From contig NZ_FTMB01000013.1 in NCBI RefSeq assembly GCF_900155885.1, positions 1 to 64,000 on the forward strand: a DNA stretch of 64,000 nucleotides. Direction: 5' to 3'. The notes under the pieces are model-generated. The model was not told where the DNA came from. It saw only the letters and a list, made by a program, of their open reading frames with translations, and searched no databases. The position numbers and the translations under genes were made by a program. This document shows positions 46,550-55,423 of this stretch, in pieces. Every line of letters starts with the position of its first letter. Position 1 is the stretch's first letter. This DNA is from Rhizobium sp. RU20A. GTDB lineage: Bacteria > Pseudomonadota > Alphaproteobacteria > Rhizobiales > Rhizobiaceae.

Positions 46550-47419
46550 ATGACCGAGCTCAACTATCATCACCTGCGCTACTTCCGTGCCGTTGCGCAT
46601 GATGGAAACCTGACGCGGGCGGCCGAGCGGCTAAACCTGTCGCAATCGGCCCTGTCGATCCAGATAAAGCAGCTGGAAACGCGGCTCGGCCAGGCCCTCT
46701 TCGAGCGGCGCGGCCGGCAACTTTACCTCACCGAGGCCGGGCGTATCGCGCTCGACCATGCCGATACGATCTTCGCGGCCGGCGAGGAGCTGGTGGAAAC
46801 GCTGAAGGAAACCGGCCGGGCGCGCCGCGCCATCCGCATCGGCGCGCTGGCGACGTTGTCACGCAATTTCCAGATGGAGTTCCTGCGCCCCATCCTCGGG
46901 CGCAGCGACGTCGACATGATCCTGCGCTCGGGCAGCACGGGCGAGCTTCTCTCCAGCCTCGAGGCGCTCAACCTCGACATCGTCCTTCTCAACCAGCCGC
47001 CGCGAGCCGATGCGGTGACGTCCTTCATCGCTGAGACCGTCTACGAGCAGCGCGTCAGCCTGATCGGCCGCCCCGCCTATGGCAGGCCGGGCGAAAGCCT
47101 CGCCGACCTCCTCGCCCGCCATCCGGTGGTGCTGCCGACGCTGGAAAGCGGCGTGCGCGCCCAGTTCGATGCGCTGGTCGCGCGCCTTGCCATCACCCCG
47201 CAGATCGCCGCCGAAGTGGACGACATGGCAATGATGCGCCTGCTCGCCCGCGAAGGTGCCGGCCTCGCGGTCCTCCCCCCCATCGTCGTCAAGGGCGAGC
47301 TCGAAACGGGCCTGCTCACCGAATTCGACGCCCTGCCGGGCCTCACCGAAACCTTCTACGCCGTCACCACCAAACGCCGCTTCCCCAACCCGCTGATCCG
47401 GACGCTGCTGAACCGGTAG
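46550..47419 (+). CDS. LysR-family regulator beside the dab operon
   Basis: Transcription factor of 289 aa. N-terminal helix-turn-helix YFRAVAHDGNLTRAAERLNLSQSALSIQIKQLE, then a periplasmic-binding-like effector domain. The first residues (LNYHHLRYFRAVAHDGNLTRAAERLN) resemble NhaR-type LysR proteins. Divergent to dabBA, so it most likely controls that operon. Confidence 0.92.
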   Translation: MTELNYHHLRYFRAVAHDGNLTRAAERLNLSQSALSIQIKQLETRLGQALFERRGRQLYLTEAGRIALDHADTIFAAGEELVETLKETGRARRAIRIGALATLSRNFQMEFLRPILGRSDVDMILRSGSTGELLSSLEALNLDIVLLNQPPRADAVTSFIAETVYEQRVSLIGRPAYGRPGESLADLLARHPVVLPTLESGVRAQFDALVARLAITPQIAAEVDDMAMMRLLAREGAGLAVLPPIVVKGELETGLLTEFDALPGLTETFYAVTTKRRFPNPLIRTLLNR

Positions 47420-47437
47420 GGGAGGGTGAAAATGCGA

Positions 47438-47943
47438 TCAGCGGGCGGCATGCAGACCGTTTGCCACCCGCTCCCGGATGAGGCGGGTGACGGCGGAGAC
47501 CGTGTAGCGGCCGGCGCTGACGGAGGCGACGAGGACGAACTCGACATCTTCCATCGTCGGCAGGGCCTGCGGTGGCAGTTCCCGCAGTCCGGAGGGCGCG
47601 ACGAGGTTGCGGGGCTGGACGAGGACGCCCATGCCGGCCCGCGCCGCAGCCGTCAGGCCGCCGAGGCTCTAGCTGTAGCAGACGATCCGCCAGGGGTGCT
47701 TGGTGCGATCGAGCGCCTCCATCAGCAGCGTCCGCGTCACGCTCGGCCGGGAAAGACAATGAGTGGCAGGATGGGCTTGGTCAGCACGGCCTCCGGAGCG
47801 GCCGCCAGCCAGACCAGCGGCTCGCGCAGCCCGAGTTTCTGGCTGGCGATCGTGAAACTGCCGAGCTGGGCAATCGAAACGAAGCTGCGCAGGTGGACGA
47901 GATTGAAAATATCACGTTTCCCGATGACCGTTATTTCTTGCAT
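47438..47943 (-). pseudogene. Decayed LysR-family regulator
   Basis: Pieces of a LysR protein are readable in order on the minus strand. The helix-turn-helix start (NLVHLRSFVSIAQLGSFTIA, 47943 side) breaks off after SQKLGL and jumps into the effector domain (REPLVWLAAAPEAVLTKPIL). A frameshift follows near 47740-47765, then TRTLLMEALDRTKHPWRIVC, an in-frame TAG near 47670, and a C-terminal part starting GMGVLVQPRNLVAP and ending VANGLHAAR. At least one large internal deletion, one frameshift and one nonsense codon. It was probably the divergent regulator of the transporter at 48044. Confidence 0.82.
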
Positions 47944-47986
47944 TGGATTTGACGATAACTAGTGTCGGGCCTCTGTCCAGGCCCAC

Positions 47987-48031
47987 GCGAACCAAATTCA
48001 AGCGAGCCAAATTCAAGCGAGCCAAATTCGA
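47987..48031. repeat. Three tandem copies of a 15-bp repeat
   Basis: Unit GCGAGCCAAATTCAA: copies at 47987-48001 (one change), 48002-48016 (exact) and 48017-48031 (one change), followed by a partial GCGAGA. It ends 12 bases before the transporter ATG, inside its presumed leader, and is direct, not palindromic. Confidence 0.9.
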
Positions 48032-48043
48032 GCGAGATTGCCG

Positions 48044-49033
48044 ATGAAGCGCCTCCTTCCCGATACGTTCACGCTGCTGCTCGTCGCCACGGTGGTGCTG
48101 GCGAGCTTCCTGCCGATCGCCGGAGAGCCGGCCGAATGGTTCGGCCTCGCGACCAATCTCGCCATTGCCCTTCTGTTCTTCCTTCACGGCGCACGGCTTT
48201 CAACGGATGTCGTGGTGGCCGGGTTTCTGCATTGGCGTCTGCAGAGCTTCATCCTCGCCGTCACCTTCGTGGTCTTTCCGCTGCTCGGTCTGCTCCTCGG
48301 CCTCCTGTCGCCCTGGCTGATCCCGCCGGCTCTCTATCTCGGCCTTCTCTATGTCTGCGTGCTGCCCTCGACGGTGCAGTCCTCCATCGCCTTCACCTCG
48401 ATTGCTGGCGGCAATGTGCCGGCTGCCATCTGCGCCGCATCCGCATCGAACATCCTCGGCATGTTCCTGACGCCGGCGCTTGTGGCTGTCCTTTTCACGG
48501 CGGGTGGCCACGTCGGGGTGTCGCTTGAGATGATCTGGAAGATCCTGCTGCAGCTTTTCGCGCCCTTCGTGCTGGGGCAGATTCTCCAGCCCTTCATCGG
48601 CAACTGGATCCGGGCGCGCAAATCGCTGCTCGCGCCGGTCGATCGCGGGTCGATCCTGATGGTGGTCTATCTCGCCTTTTCCAATGCGGTGATCGAAGGC
48701 ATCTGGTCGAACGTCTCGACGGCCGATCTGGCGCTGGTGATCGGCCTCGACATTGCGCTTCTCGTCATCGTCCTCCTCATCACCACCTTTGCCTCGAAGC
48801 TCTTCGGCTTCAGCCGCGAGGACCGGATTGCCGCGATTTTCTGCGGCTCGAAGAAGAGCCTTGCCAGCGGCGTGCCCATGGCCGGCGTCATCTTCGCCGG
48901 CCAGTCGGTCGGCGCCATCGTCCTGCCGCTGATGCTGTTCCATCAGATCCAGCTGATGGTCTGCGCCTGGCTCGCGCGCGGTTTTGCGCAGAAAAGGGCG
49001 CAGACGGAGCGCGTGCTCAAGGCGGCAGCCTGA
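48044..49033 (+). CDS. Bile acid:sodium symporter-family transporter
   Basis: Integral membrane protein (329 aa, about 9-10 helices) of the SBF-like/YfeH group of the bile acid:sodium symporter superfamily. Recognisable stretches are LLFFLHGARLSTD, LPSTVQSSIAFTSIAGGNVPAA (the family's conserved cross-over region) and FCGSKKSLASGVPMA. Substrate unknown; bacterial members move diverse organic anions. Start at ATG 48044; an in-frame TTG lies two codons earlier. A 15-bp tandem repeat sits in its leader. Confidence 0.9.
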   Translation: MKRLLPDTFTLLLVATVVLASFLPIAGEPAEWFGLATNLAIALLFFLHGARLSTDVVVAGFLHWRLQSFILAVTFVVFPLLGLLLGLLSPWLIPPALYLGLLYVCVLPSTVQSSIAFTSIAGGNVPAAICAASASNILGMFLTPALVAVLFTAGGHVGVSLEMIWKILLQLFAPFVLGQILQPFIGNWIRARKSLLAPVDRGSILMVVYLAFSNAVIEGIWSNVSTADLALVIGLDIALLVIVLLITTFASKLFGFSREDRIAAIFCGSKKSLASGVPMAGVIFAGQSVGAIVLPLMLFHQIQLMVCAWLARGFAQKRAQTERVLKAAA

Positions 49034-49105
49034 GAGAAAGCCTTGTTTTGCCGTTACGGCATTTCTAAGCGCGGGGCACCATCCCGCGCGCTCAAAGGGA
49101 AAGCG

Positions 49106-49588
49106 ATGTTCATCCGAGCTGCAACGGACCAGGATCGAAGTGCCATTTGGGAAATCCTGCGCCCGACAAGTCGCGGCGGCGAAACCTAGGCGCTCGACCC
49201 GGATCTCAGCGAAAACGACGCCTTGGCCTACTGGATGGCTCCCCAACGGGACACCTTCGTTGCGGAAGAAAACGGTCTTATCGTTGGCACCTACTTTCTC
49301 AACGCCAACCACGCCGGTGGCGGGCAGCACGTTTGCAATTGCGGCTACATGACGGGAACTGCCGCACGTGGCCGCGGCGTTGCCCGACAGATGCACGAGC
49401 ACTCGCTGACCCATGCCCGAGCACGGGGTTTCCGGGCGATGCAGTTCAACTTTGTCATCAGGACCAACGAACGCGCGGTGCGGCTGTGGCAGTCCCTCGG
49501 CTTTGACATCGTCGGCAGGCTCCCAGAGGCATTCCTTCACCCGTCGCTGGGTTATGTCGACGCGTTCATCATGTTTCGCAAGTTTTAG
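49106..49588 (+). pseudogene. GNAT N-acetyltransferase interrupted by one stop codon
   Basis: From ATG 49106 the frame reads MFIRAATDQDRSAIWEILRP, a normal GNAT start, meets TAG at 49187-49189, then continues in the same frame through LDPDLSENDALAYWM, the acetyl-CoA loop (GTAARGRGVARQMHEH) and the C-terminal QSLGFDIVGRLPEAF. Relatives usually have tyrosine where the stop falls (GET-Y-ALD). No frameshift is seen, so this is a recent single nonsense change, or a read-through case. Closest group is the YhhY/PhnO-like acetyltransferases. Confidence 0.85.
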
Positions 49589-49747
49589 ACGCATCGCACG
49601 CGTGGCGCGTGGACGAGCGGCCAACCCGGGTGAAAACGATCAGGCGTCAGGTTCCATAACGTTGATTACCCGAGAAGTCGCGTGTAGCGGGTACATTCTA
49701 TTTCCAAGTGCGGCCCCCTCTTGTCGATGGGGCGAAAAGGGCGAGCC

Positions 49748-50533
49748 CTAGAGGGAAAGTTGACGGATGAAGGTTCCGAAGAGTTCGGCCTGGGAGGAAA
49801 TGCCGAGCTTGTGGTAGATGTTCTTCCGGTGGATCTTGACGGTTCCCTCCACGATTCCGAGCTGTTCGGCAATCGACATGGTCGAATGGCCCCGCAGGAT
49901 CAGCGAGGTGATCTCGATTTCGCGGGGCGTCAAGAGGCCGTCGGTCATGCGGGTCAGCGTGAGGTTGATCGCATCCGCCGGCGGCTGGTCAAGGCGCATG
50001 GCGGTAGCGGCCCGGTTGAGGTGGTTCTCAAGCAGTGGCCTGACGACCGGCGCGGCGCCATGGACGCTCCTCAGGTCACGCTGGCCGAAGGCGGGAGCGC
50101 TGAACGGACGGGTGAAGCTCAGCACGACGCCATGGTCTTGCGCCGGGCGACAGATGATCCCCACCTCGTCGCGGATGCCGGTCAGCGCATAATGCTGGCG
50201 GAAATATTCGGAACTGTAGAACTGGTCGGGTGCCATGTCGCGCAAGCGCCGCACCCCCTCGACACCCGGGCTGGTGGCGGCTGCGTAAAACGGATCGAGG
50301 AGATAGGGACCGGCCACGTAGGCATCGATCACCGTCCCTGCCCGTAAATCGCGGATATTGTGGAAATGCACGATCGGCCGCCCGACGCCGCGATAGCCGA
50401 ACACCATGAGGATGTCGAAATCGAGGACGATCCGCAGCAGGTCCTCCAGCCGATCCGGAAATTCCGGCGTGCCGACGGCCGCCATCGCTTCGGCCAGCGC
50501 GCCGTTCCAGGCTGCGAAATTGCTGATCAACAA
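49748..50533 (-). CDS. LuxR-type transcriptional regulator
   Basis: Regulator of 261 aa with a C-terminal LuxR helix-turn-helix: LTPREIEITSLILRGHSTMSIAEQLGIVEGTVKIHRKNIYHKL (in pieces, about 200-243). The N-terminal about 180 residues contain no clear autoinducer-binding signature or receiver aspartate; it may be a GAF-like sensor. Divergent to the glutamine-synthetase-like gene at 50738, hence the probable regulator of that operon. Confidence 0.88.
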   Translation of the reverse strand: MLISNFAAWNGALAEAMAAVGTPEFPDRLEDLLRIVLDFDILMVFGYRGVGRPIVHFHNIRDLRAGTVIDAYVAGPYLLDPFYAAATSPGVEGVRRLRDMAPDQFYSSEYFRQHYALTGIRDEVGIICRPAQDHGVVLSFTRPFSAPAFGQRDLRSVHGAAPVVRPLLENHLNRAATAMRLDQPPADAINLTLTRMTDGLLTPREIEITSLILRGHSTMSIAEQLGIVEGTVKIHRKNIYHKLGISSQAELFGTFIRQLSL

Positions 50534-50737
50534 CCGGATCCTTCCCCTTTTGACGCTTGAGCGCGTCAGCGGTATGCGCCCGGACTGCCTCGATCCTACC
50601 AGGAGGAGCGCTTCTGCAAATCCCGCTTCGGCGAATATGCTCCGGCCACAAGACCGTCACCCCTGCCCTATCCCTCTGGGGATATTTTTTTAACCGGAAC
50701 GCTCCTCTAACCTCAAGCCAATTCTGGGGCAAAAGAC

Positions 50738-52081
50738 ATGACGAAGACGACAGAAGCGGCGCAGGTGTTCGAGAGGATCATCCGGGAAAAGGGTGCCGAT
50801 GCCGTCCACATCGGCATGGTCGATCCGGAAGGCGAGTTCCGCGACAAGCGTGTTTCGGCTGAAAAGGCGATGAAGCTGGCCAAGCAGGGCTACCCCTTCT
50901 GCGAGGTTCTGTATTTCTGGGACATAGCAGAGGAGACGTTCCGCGACGGCGCCTTCATCGACCGCCCGGCGGCGCTCTTTGCCGACACGATCCGCACCTA
51001 TCCCTTCGCCGAGCGCTCTGCGCTCTGCCTTGCCGACTTTACCGGAGAATTTGGCCGGCGCACACCGCGAAATGTCTGCCTTGACCAGATCGCCAAGGCG
51101 AAAGCGCTGGGTTTTGACGTCTTTTCTGCCTTCGAGTTCGAATTCTTCGTGTTCGACGAGACGGCCGAAACGATGAAGGCGAAGGATTACCGCGACCTCA
51201 CCCATTTTGCGCAGGGCAATCGCACCTATTCGCTGCAGACATCGGCCCTTCATGGCGACCTACTCGAAGGTCTCGAGGAGACGATGGGTGTCATGGATGT
51301 GCACCTCGATGCCATCCACACGGAGCTTGGACCGGGCTGCTTCGAAGCGCCGCTTGTCTATGCCGGTGGCATCAAGGCGGCGGACGACGCCCTCCTGTTC
51401 AAGAACTTCGCCCGCTCCTACTTTGCCCGCAACGACCTGACCGTGAGCTTCATGTCCAAGCTCTCGCCCTCCCTGTCCGGCCAGTCGGGCCATCTGCATC
51501 TTTCGCTGCGGGACAAGCAAGGCAATCCGGTCTTTGCGGATCGCGCGCAGCCGGACGGGCTCAGCACCGCCGCCCGTCACTTCATCGGCGGGCTGTTGCA
51601 GCTGATGCCGGAACTGCTCGCCATGTGCTCTTCCACCGTCAACGCCTACAAGCGTCTGGTGCCGGGCGCCTGGGCGCCGACGGCGTCGAACTGGGGCGTA
51701 CAAAACCGCACCGCCGCCCTGCGCGTCATCAATGACAATCCAGATGCGACACGGCTCGAATTCCGCGTGCCCTCGGCAGACACCAATCCCTACCTCGCGC
51801 TCGCCATGATGCTGGGCGCCGGCCTTTACGGCATGGAGAACGGCATCGAGCCGCCTGCCGGCAGCGCCGAGAATTTCTATCTCGCCAGGCCCGCTGCCGA
51901 AACCGTCTTCCCGCGCGACCTCTGGGATGCGGCACAACGGCTGAAGGCAAGCCGTGCCGCAACCGCACTCTTCGGCGGCGATTTCGTCGCAAGCTTCGTG
52001 GAAAGCCGCGAGGTGGAGTTTTCGGCCTATCAGAAACAAGTCAGCGAGTGGGAACTGAGGCGCTATCTCGGCGTCGTCTAG
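50738..52081 (+). CDS. Glutamine-synthetase-family ligase (gamma-glutamyl-amine type)
   Basis: Enzyme of 447 aa with the glutamine synthetase catalytic fold. Metal/glutamate-binding motifs FEFEFFVFDE, ELGPGCFEAPL, SGQSGHLHLSL and the ammonium/ADP-side NAYKRLVPGAWAPT. The short length and lack of the adenylylation tyrosine region place it with the PuuA/GlnT-like ligases that gamma-glutamylate amines. The following PotDABC-type transporter and alcohol dehydrogenase support uptake and breakdown of an amine; the substrate is unknown. Confidence 0.88.
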   Translation: MTKTTEAAQVFERIIREKGADAVHIGMVDPEGEFRDKRVSAEKAMKLAKQGYPFCEVLYFWDIAEETFRDGAFIDRPAALFADTIRTYPFAERSALCLADFTGEFGRRTPRNVCLDQIAKAKALGFDVFSAFEFEFFVFDETAETMKAKDYRDLTHFAQGNRTYSLQTSALHGDLLEGLEETMGVMDVHLDAIHTELGPGCFEAPLVYAGGIKAADDALLFKNFARSYFARNDLTVSFMSKLSPSLSGQSGHLHLSLRDKQGNPVFADRAQPDGLSTAARHFIGGLLQLMPELLAMCSSTVNAYKRLVPGAWAPTASNWGVQNRTAALRVINDNPDATRLEFRVPSADTNPYLALAMMLGAGLYGMENGIEPPAGSAENFYLARPAAETVFPRDLWDAAQRLKASRAATALFGGDFVASFVESREVEFSAYQKQVSEWELRRYLGVV

Positions 52082-52234
52082 GACATTTCCCAGCCGAAGT
52101 GTGAGGACAAGGCGGCAGGAAAACAAGGCATCGGGCGTCATCCGGCCGGCGGGGAACGAGGATCGATCTGATGATGCGTCAGGGGACAGCGCTCCTGACG
52201 TGGTAAAGACTGGGACGAAGGAAAGGGAAGAAAA

Positions 52235-53365
52235 ATGACAAAGGGAACAGCAGACCTCAATCGCCGCGCCGTGCTCCAGGGCATGGGCGGGCTCGGCGCC
52301 GCCGCCATCGTCGGCAGCTTTCTTGCAAGACCCGGCGCTGCCCACGCGGCCGAAAGCCTGAACTACATGTGCTGGGAAGGCTACAATGCCCCCGGCATCC
52401 TCGATCCGTTTCAAAAGTCCAAGGACGTCTCGATTTCGGTCGACCTTATCACTGATTCCGCCGGCGGCTTTGCCAAGCTCGCGGCGGGTGCATCGCGCGA
52501 TTTCGATCTCGTCTCCTCCGACAGCCCATGGATCCAGCGCATGGGTCCGGCAGGGTTCTGCCGTTATCTCGACGATGCCGAATTCGCCGAGCAGTATGCG
52601 GAGTTCTATCCGCAATTTGCCGCGCCCTTCGCCCCGTTGCAGCACGACAGCAAGGCGACTGGCCTGCCGACCCGCTGGGGCTGGGTCGGACCGACCGTCA
52701 ACACCAAGTTCGACACACTTGAAACCTGGTCGAGCTATGCGCCTGTCTTCGACAGCGCCTACAAGGACAAGATCTGCCTTCTGGACTGGGGTGACTGGCC
52801 GATCATGCCGCTGGCACTCTATGCCGGCGTCAACCCCTATGAGGAACTGGACGACAAGGCGCTGGAAGAGGTGCGCAAGGTGCTGCGTGCGGCCTTCAAG
52901 AACACCCGCGCGATCGTGGCCGATCTTGCCATCGCCCAGAAAGGCCTGATCGACGGCTCCTTCCGCGCGCTGATCGGCGGGGGCACCTACTGCACCTCGG
53001 CGCTTCGCATGAAGGGCCATGATTACATCCAGTCCATCGTGCCCGAGCCGAAGAACGGCCTGAAGCAGGGCATCATCTGGATGGAGGCGACCGGTCTCAT
53101 CGACAACGGCAAGAACTCGCAGATCGCCGCCGACTTCCTGAAATACATCGTCTCTCCTGATGTCGCCAAGCAGTTGGCGATCACCGAGGCCACCTGCAAT
53201 CTCGTCCCCAACGCGAAGGCGGAAGCGCTGTTTTCCGAACAGGAGCGCAAGGCTCTGCAGATGGACTACATGTGGACGGCCTGGGACAACAGCCAGTTCC
53301 ACCGCGTTGCGCCCAACATCGACGACATGCTGGCGATCTGGCAGGAAGAACTGGCCGCGCGCTGA
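52235..53365 (+). CDS. ABC transporter substrate-binding protein (PotD type)
   Basis: Periplasmic binding protein (376 aa) of the spermidine/putrescine family. An N-terminal twin-arginine motif (NRRAVLQG) and hydrophobic stretch end at a probable cleavage site after GAAHA, so export by Tat is likely. Core includes LNYMCWEGYN, FDLVSSDSPWI and TRWGWVGPTVNTK. AAGGAAAGGGAAG precedes the start. Confidence 0.9.
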   Translation: MTKGTADLNRRAVLQGMGGLGAAAIVGSFLARPGAAHAAESLNYMCWEGYNAPGILDPFQKSKDVSISVDLITDSAGGFAKLAAGASRDFDLVSSDSPWIQRMGPAGFCRYLDDAEFAEQYAEFYPQFAAPFAPLQHDSKATGLPTRWGWVGPTVNTKFDTLETWSSYAPVFDSAYKDKICLLDWGDWPIMPLALYAGVNPYEELDDKALEEVRKVLRAAFKNTRAIVADLAIAQKGLIDGSFRALIGGGTYCTSALRMKGHDYIQSIVPEPKNGLKQGIIWMEATGLIDNGKNSQIAADFLKYIVSPDVAKQLAITEATCNLVPNAKAEALFSEQERKALQMDYMWTAWDNSQFHRVAPNIDDMLAIWQEELAAR

Positions 53366-53434
53366 GCGTAGCCCCGTGTCCGGCCCGCATGACCCTGCGG
53401 GCCGGATGTTTCGACAGGTAACCGGTCTGGGGGA

Positions 53435-54541
53435 ATGGAAGCGTTGGCAAGCCCGATCATCGACGCCGTCACCATCGTCAAGGATTATGGCGCGGCCCGC
53501 GCGCTTCACGGCGTTTCGCTGCAAGTCGGTGCGGGGGAATTCGTCGCGCTTGTCGGCCCGTCCGGTTGCGGAAAGACGACGCTGCTGAAGATCCTCGCCG
53601 GCTTCGAGGACCTGACCGGCGGCAGCCTGAGCATCCGGGGCGATGACATGGCCGGCGTTCCGGCCGCGGCCCGGCCGACCCGCATGGTGTTCCAGAAGCT
53701 CGCGCTCTTTCCCCACAAGACGGTGGCCGACAACATCGCCTTTCCCTTGAAACTCCAGAAGGTCGCCAGGGTCGAGATCGAGGCGCGCGTGCGCGCCATG
53801 ATCGATCTGATGCACCTGAAGCCGGAGTATCTCGACCGCTATCCCGCGCAGCTCTCCGGCGGCGAGCAGCAGCGCGTGGCGCTTGCCCGCGCGCTCGTCT
53901 CGAAGCCGAGCGTGCTGCTGCTCGACGAGCCGATGAGCGCGCTCGATGCCAAGCTCAAGAAGTCGCTGCAGGCAGAGCTGAAGAAGCTGCACCGGGAGAT
54001 CGGCACGAGCTTTGTCCTGGTGACCCACGATCTCGAGGAAGCGATGATGCTGGCCGATCGCATCTGCGTCATGCGGTCGGGGCGCGTCATCCAGATCGGC
54101 ACGCCGACGGACATCTATTACCGCCCCGCAAACAGCTTCGTCGCCGGCTTCATCGGCGAGACCAACTTCCTGCCCGTCCGCGCCGAACCGGCGGGTAACG
54201 GCGCCATGACGGTGACATCGCCGCTCGCGACCGGCGCGCCTGCACGGCTTGCCGCCGACCATGTCTCCCCCTCGTTGACGCCAAACGGCACGGCCCTTCT
54301 CGTGCGTCCGGAGACCATCCGCTTCCTCGATGCAACGGGGGAAAATGGCGTCTGGTCGATGACGGGCATGGTGGAGGAGTATTTCATCAAGGGATCGTCC
54401 ACCCAGTACCGGGTGCGCGTGACAGGGCTCGATGCGCCGGTGGTGATGGATCTCGCCGGGTCGATCATGCTTCCCGCGAAGGTCGGCGAAACCGTGCGGA
54501 TCGGTTTCGATCCCGCTGCCGCCTTCCTGCTTTCGGAGTGA
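53435..54541 (+). CDS. ABC transporter ATPase (PotA type)
   Basis: ATPase of 368 aa. Walker A GPSGCGKTT, Q-loop region, signature LSGGEQQRVALARAL, Walker B VLLLDEPMSALD and switch histidine in VLVTHDLEEAM, with a C-terminal TOBE domain (about 280-368). Pairs with the two permeases that follow after 3 bases. Confidence 0.95.
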   Translation: MEALASPIIDAVTIVKDYGAARALHGVSLQVGAGEFVALVGPSGCGKTTLLKILAGFEDLTGGSLSIRGDDMAGVPAAARPTRMVFQKLALFPHKTVADNIAFPLKLQKVARVEIEARVRAMIDLMHLKPEYLDRYPAQLSGGEQQRVALARALVSKPSVLLLDEPMSALDAKLKKSLQAELKKLHREIGTSFVLVTHDLEEAMMLADRICVMRSGRVIQIGTPTDIYYRPANSFVAGFIGETNFLPVRAEPAGNGAMTVTSPLATGAPARLAADHVSPSLTPNGTALLVRPETIRFLDATGENGVWSMTGMVEEYFIKGSSTQYRVRVTGLDAPVVMDLAGSIMLPAKVGETVRIGFDPAAAFLLSE

Positions 54542-54544
54542 AGC

Positions 54545-55423
54545 ATGAAGATCGAACAGAAAAGCTGGAGAGATCCCGTCCTGATCGCCGCGGTGGCGCC
54601 GCTTGCCCTCGTCATGCTGGTCTTCTTCCTGGTGCCGCTTGTCATGACGGCCGTGCTGACGTTCCAGACGACGCAATATTACCGGCTGGTCTGGACCTGG
54701 GATCTGAAGATCTGGACGGAGGTCTTCTCCAAGCCGCACTACTGGACGATCATGGGCAGGACCATGGTGATGGCGCTGATCTGCGTGGTGTTGTGCGTCC
54801 TGATCGCCTTCCCGGCGGCCTATGCGCTCGCGACGCGGCTGAAAAGCTACAGCACCGCCATCCAGATCCTCATCATCTTCGCCTTCCTGACCGATGCCGT
54901 GCTGAAGACCTTCGGCTGGATCCTGGTGCTCGACAAGAACGGCGTGGCCAACTGGCTGCTTGCCCATCTCGGCTTCCCGGCGGAGGCGCTCAACCTGCTC
55001 TTCAGCCCTGCGGGAACGATGATCGGCATGGTCTACAATCTCGTCGTCTATCCGATGTTCACCATCTATCTCTCGCTGGTCAGGATCGACCGCGACCTGC
55101 TGCTGGCCGCCTATGATGCGGGGGCGTCGCGCGTGCGCGCCTTCTTCGAAGTCACGCTGCCGCTTGCCCGTCCCGGCCTTTACTCCGGCGCCATCCTGGT
55201 TTTCGTCCTCAGTCTCGGCGCCTTCCTTGAGCCGAGGGTGCTCGGTGGCGGTACGGCGCCGCTGGCCTCGGAACTGATCCGCCAGAGCTTCGAGACCCGC
55301 GTCAACTGGCCGCTCGGCGCGGCTTTAACCCTGGTGCTGATCCTGATCGGCGCGCTGACGCTCGCCCTTGTCGGCGTGATCGCGCTGCGCAACCCCTTCG
55401 GCAAGCGGAGGGCTGCGGCATGA
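54545..55423 (+). CDS. ABC transporter permease (PotB type)
   Basis: Permease of 292 aa with six helices and the cytoplasmic EAA loop AAYDAGASRVRAFFEVTLPLARPG that contacts the ATPase. The ATG at 54545 lies 3 bases after the ATPase stop. Its end overlaps the next permease. Confidence 0.93.
   Translation: MKIEQKSWRDPVLIAAVAPLALVMLVFFLVPLVMTAVLTFQTTQYYRLVWTWDLKIWTEVFSKPHYWTIMGRTMVMALICVVLCVLIAFPAAYALATRLKSYSTAIQILIIFAFLTDAVLKTFGWILVLDKNGVANWLLAHLGFPAEALNLLFSPAGTMIGMVYNLVVYPMFTIYLSLVRIDRDLLLAAYDAGASRVRAFFEVTLPLARPGLYSGAILVFVLSLGAFLEPRVLGGGTAPLASELIRQSFETRVNWPLGAALTLVLILIGALTLALVGVIALRNPFGKRRAAA

Noticed and set aside
47987-48031. Tandem repeats as a CRISPR array
   Set aside because: The units are contiguous with no spacers and no cas genes are nearby.
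49748-50533. LuxR protein as a quorum-sensing receptor
   Set aside because: No autoinducer-binding signature is visible in the N-terminal half and no luxI gene is nearby.
51260-54967. A 1235-codon open frame antisense to the transporter operon
   Set aside because: Same shadow composition; it spans four clear sense genes and their intergenic gaps.
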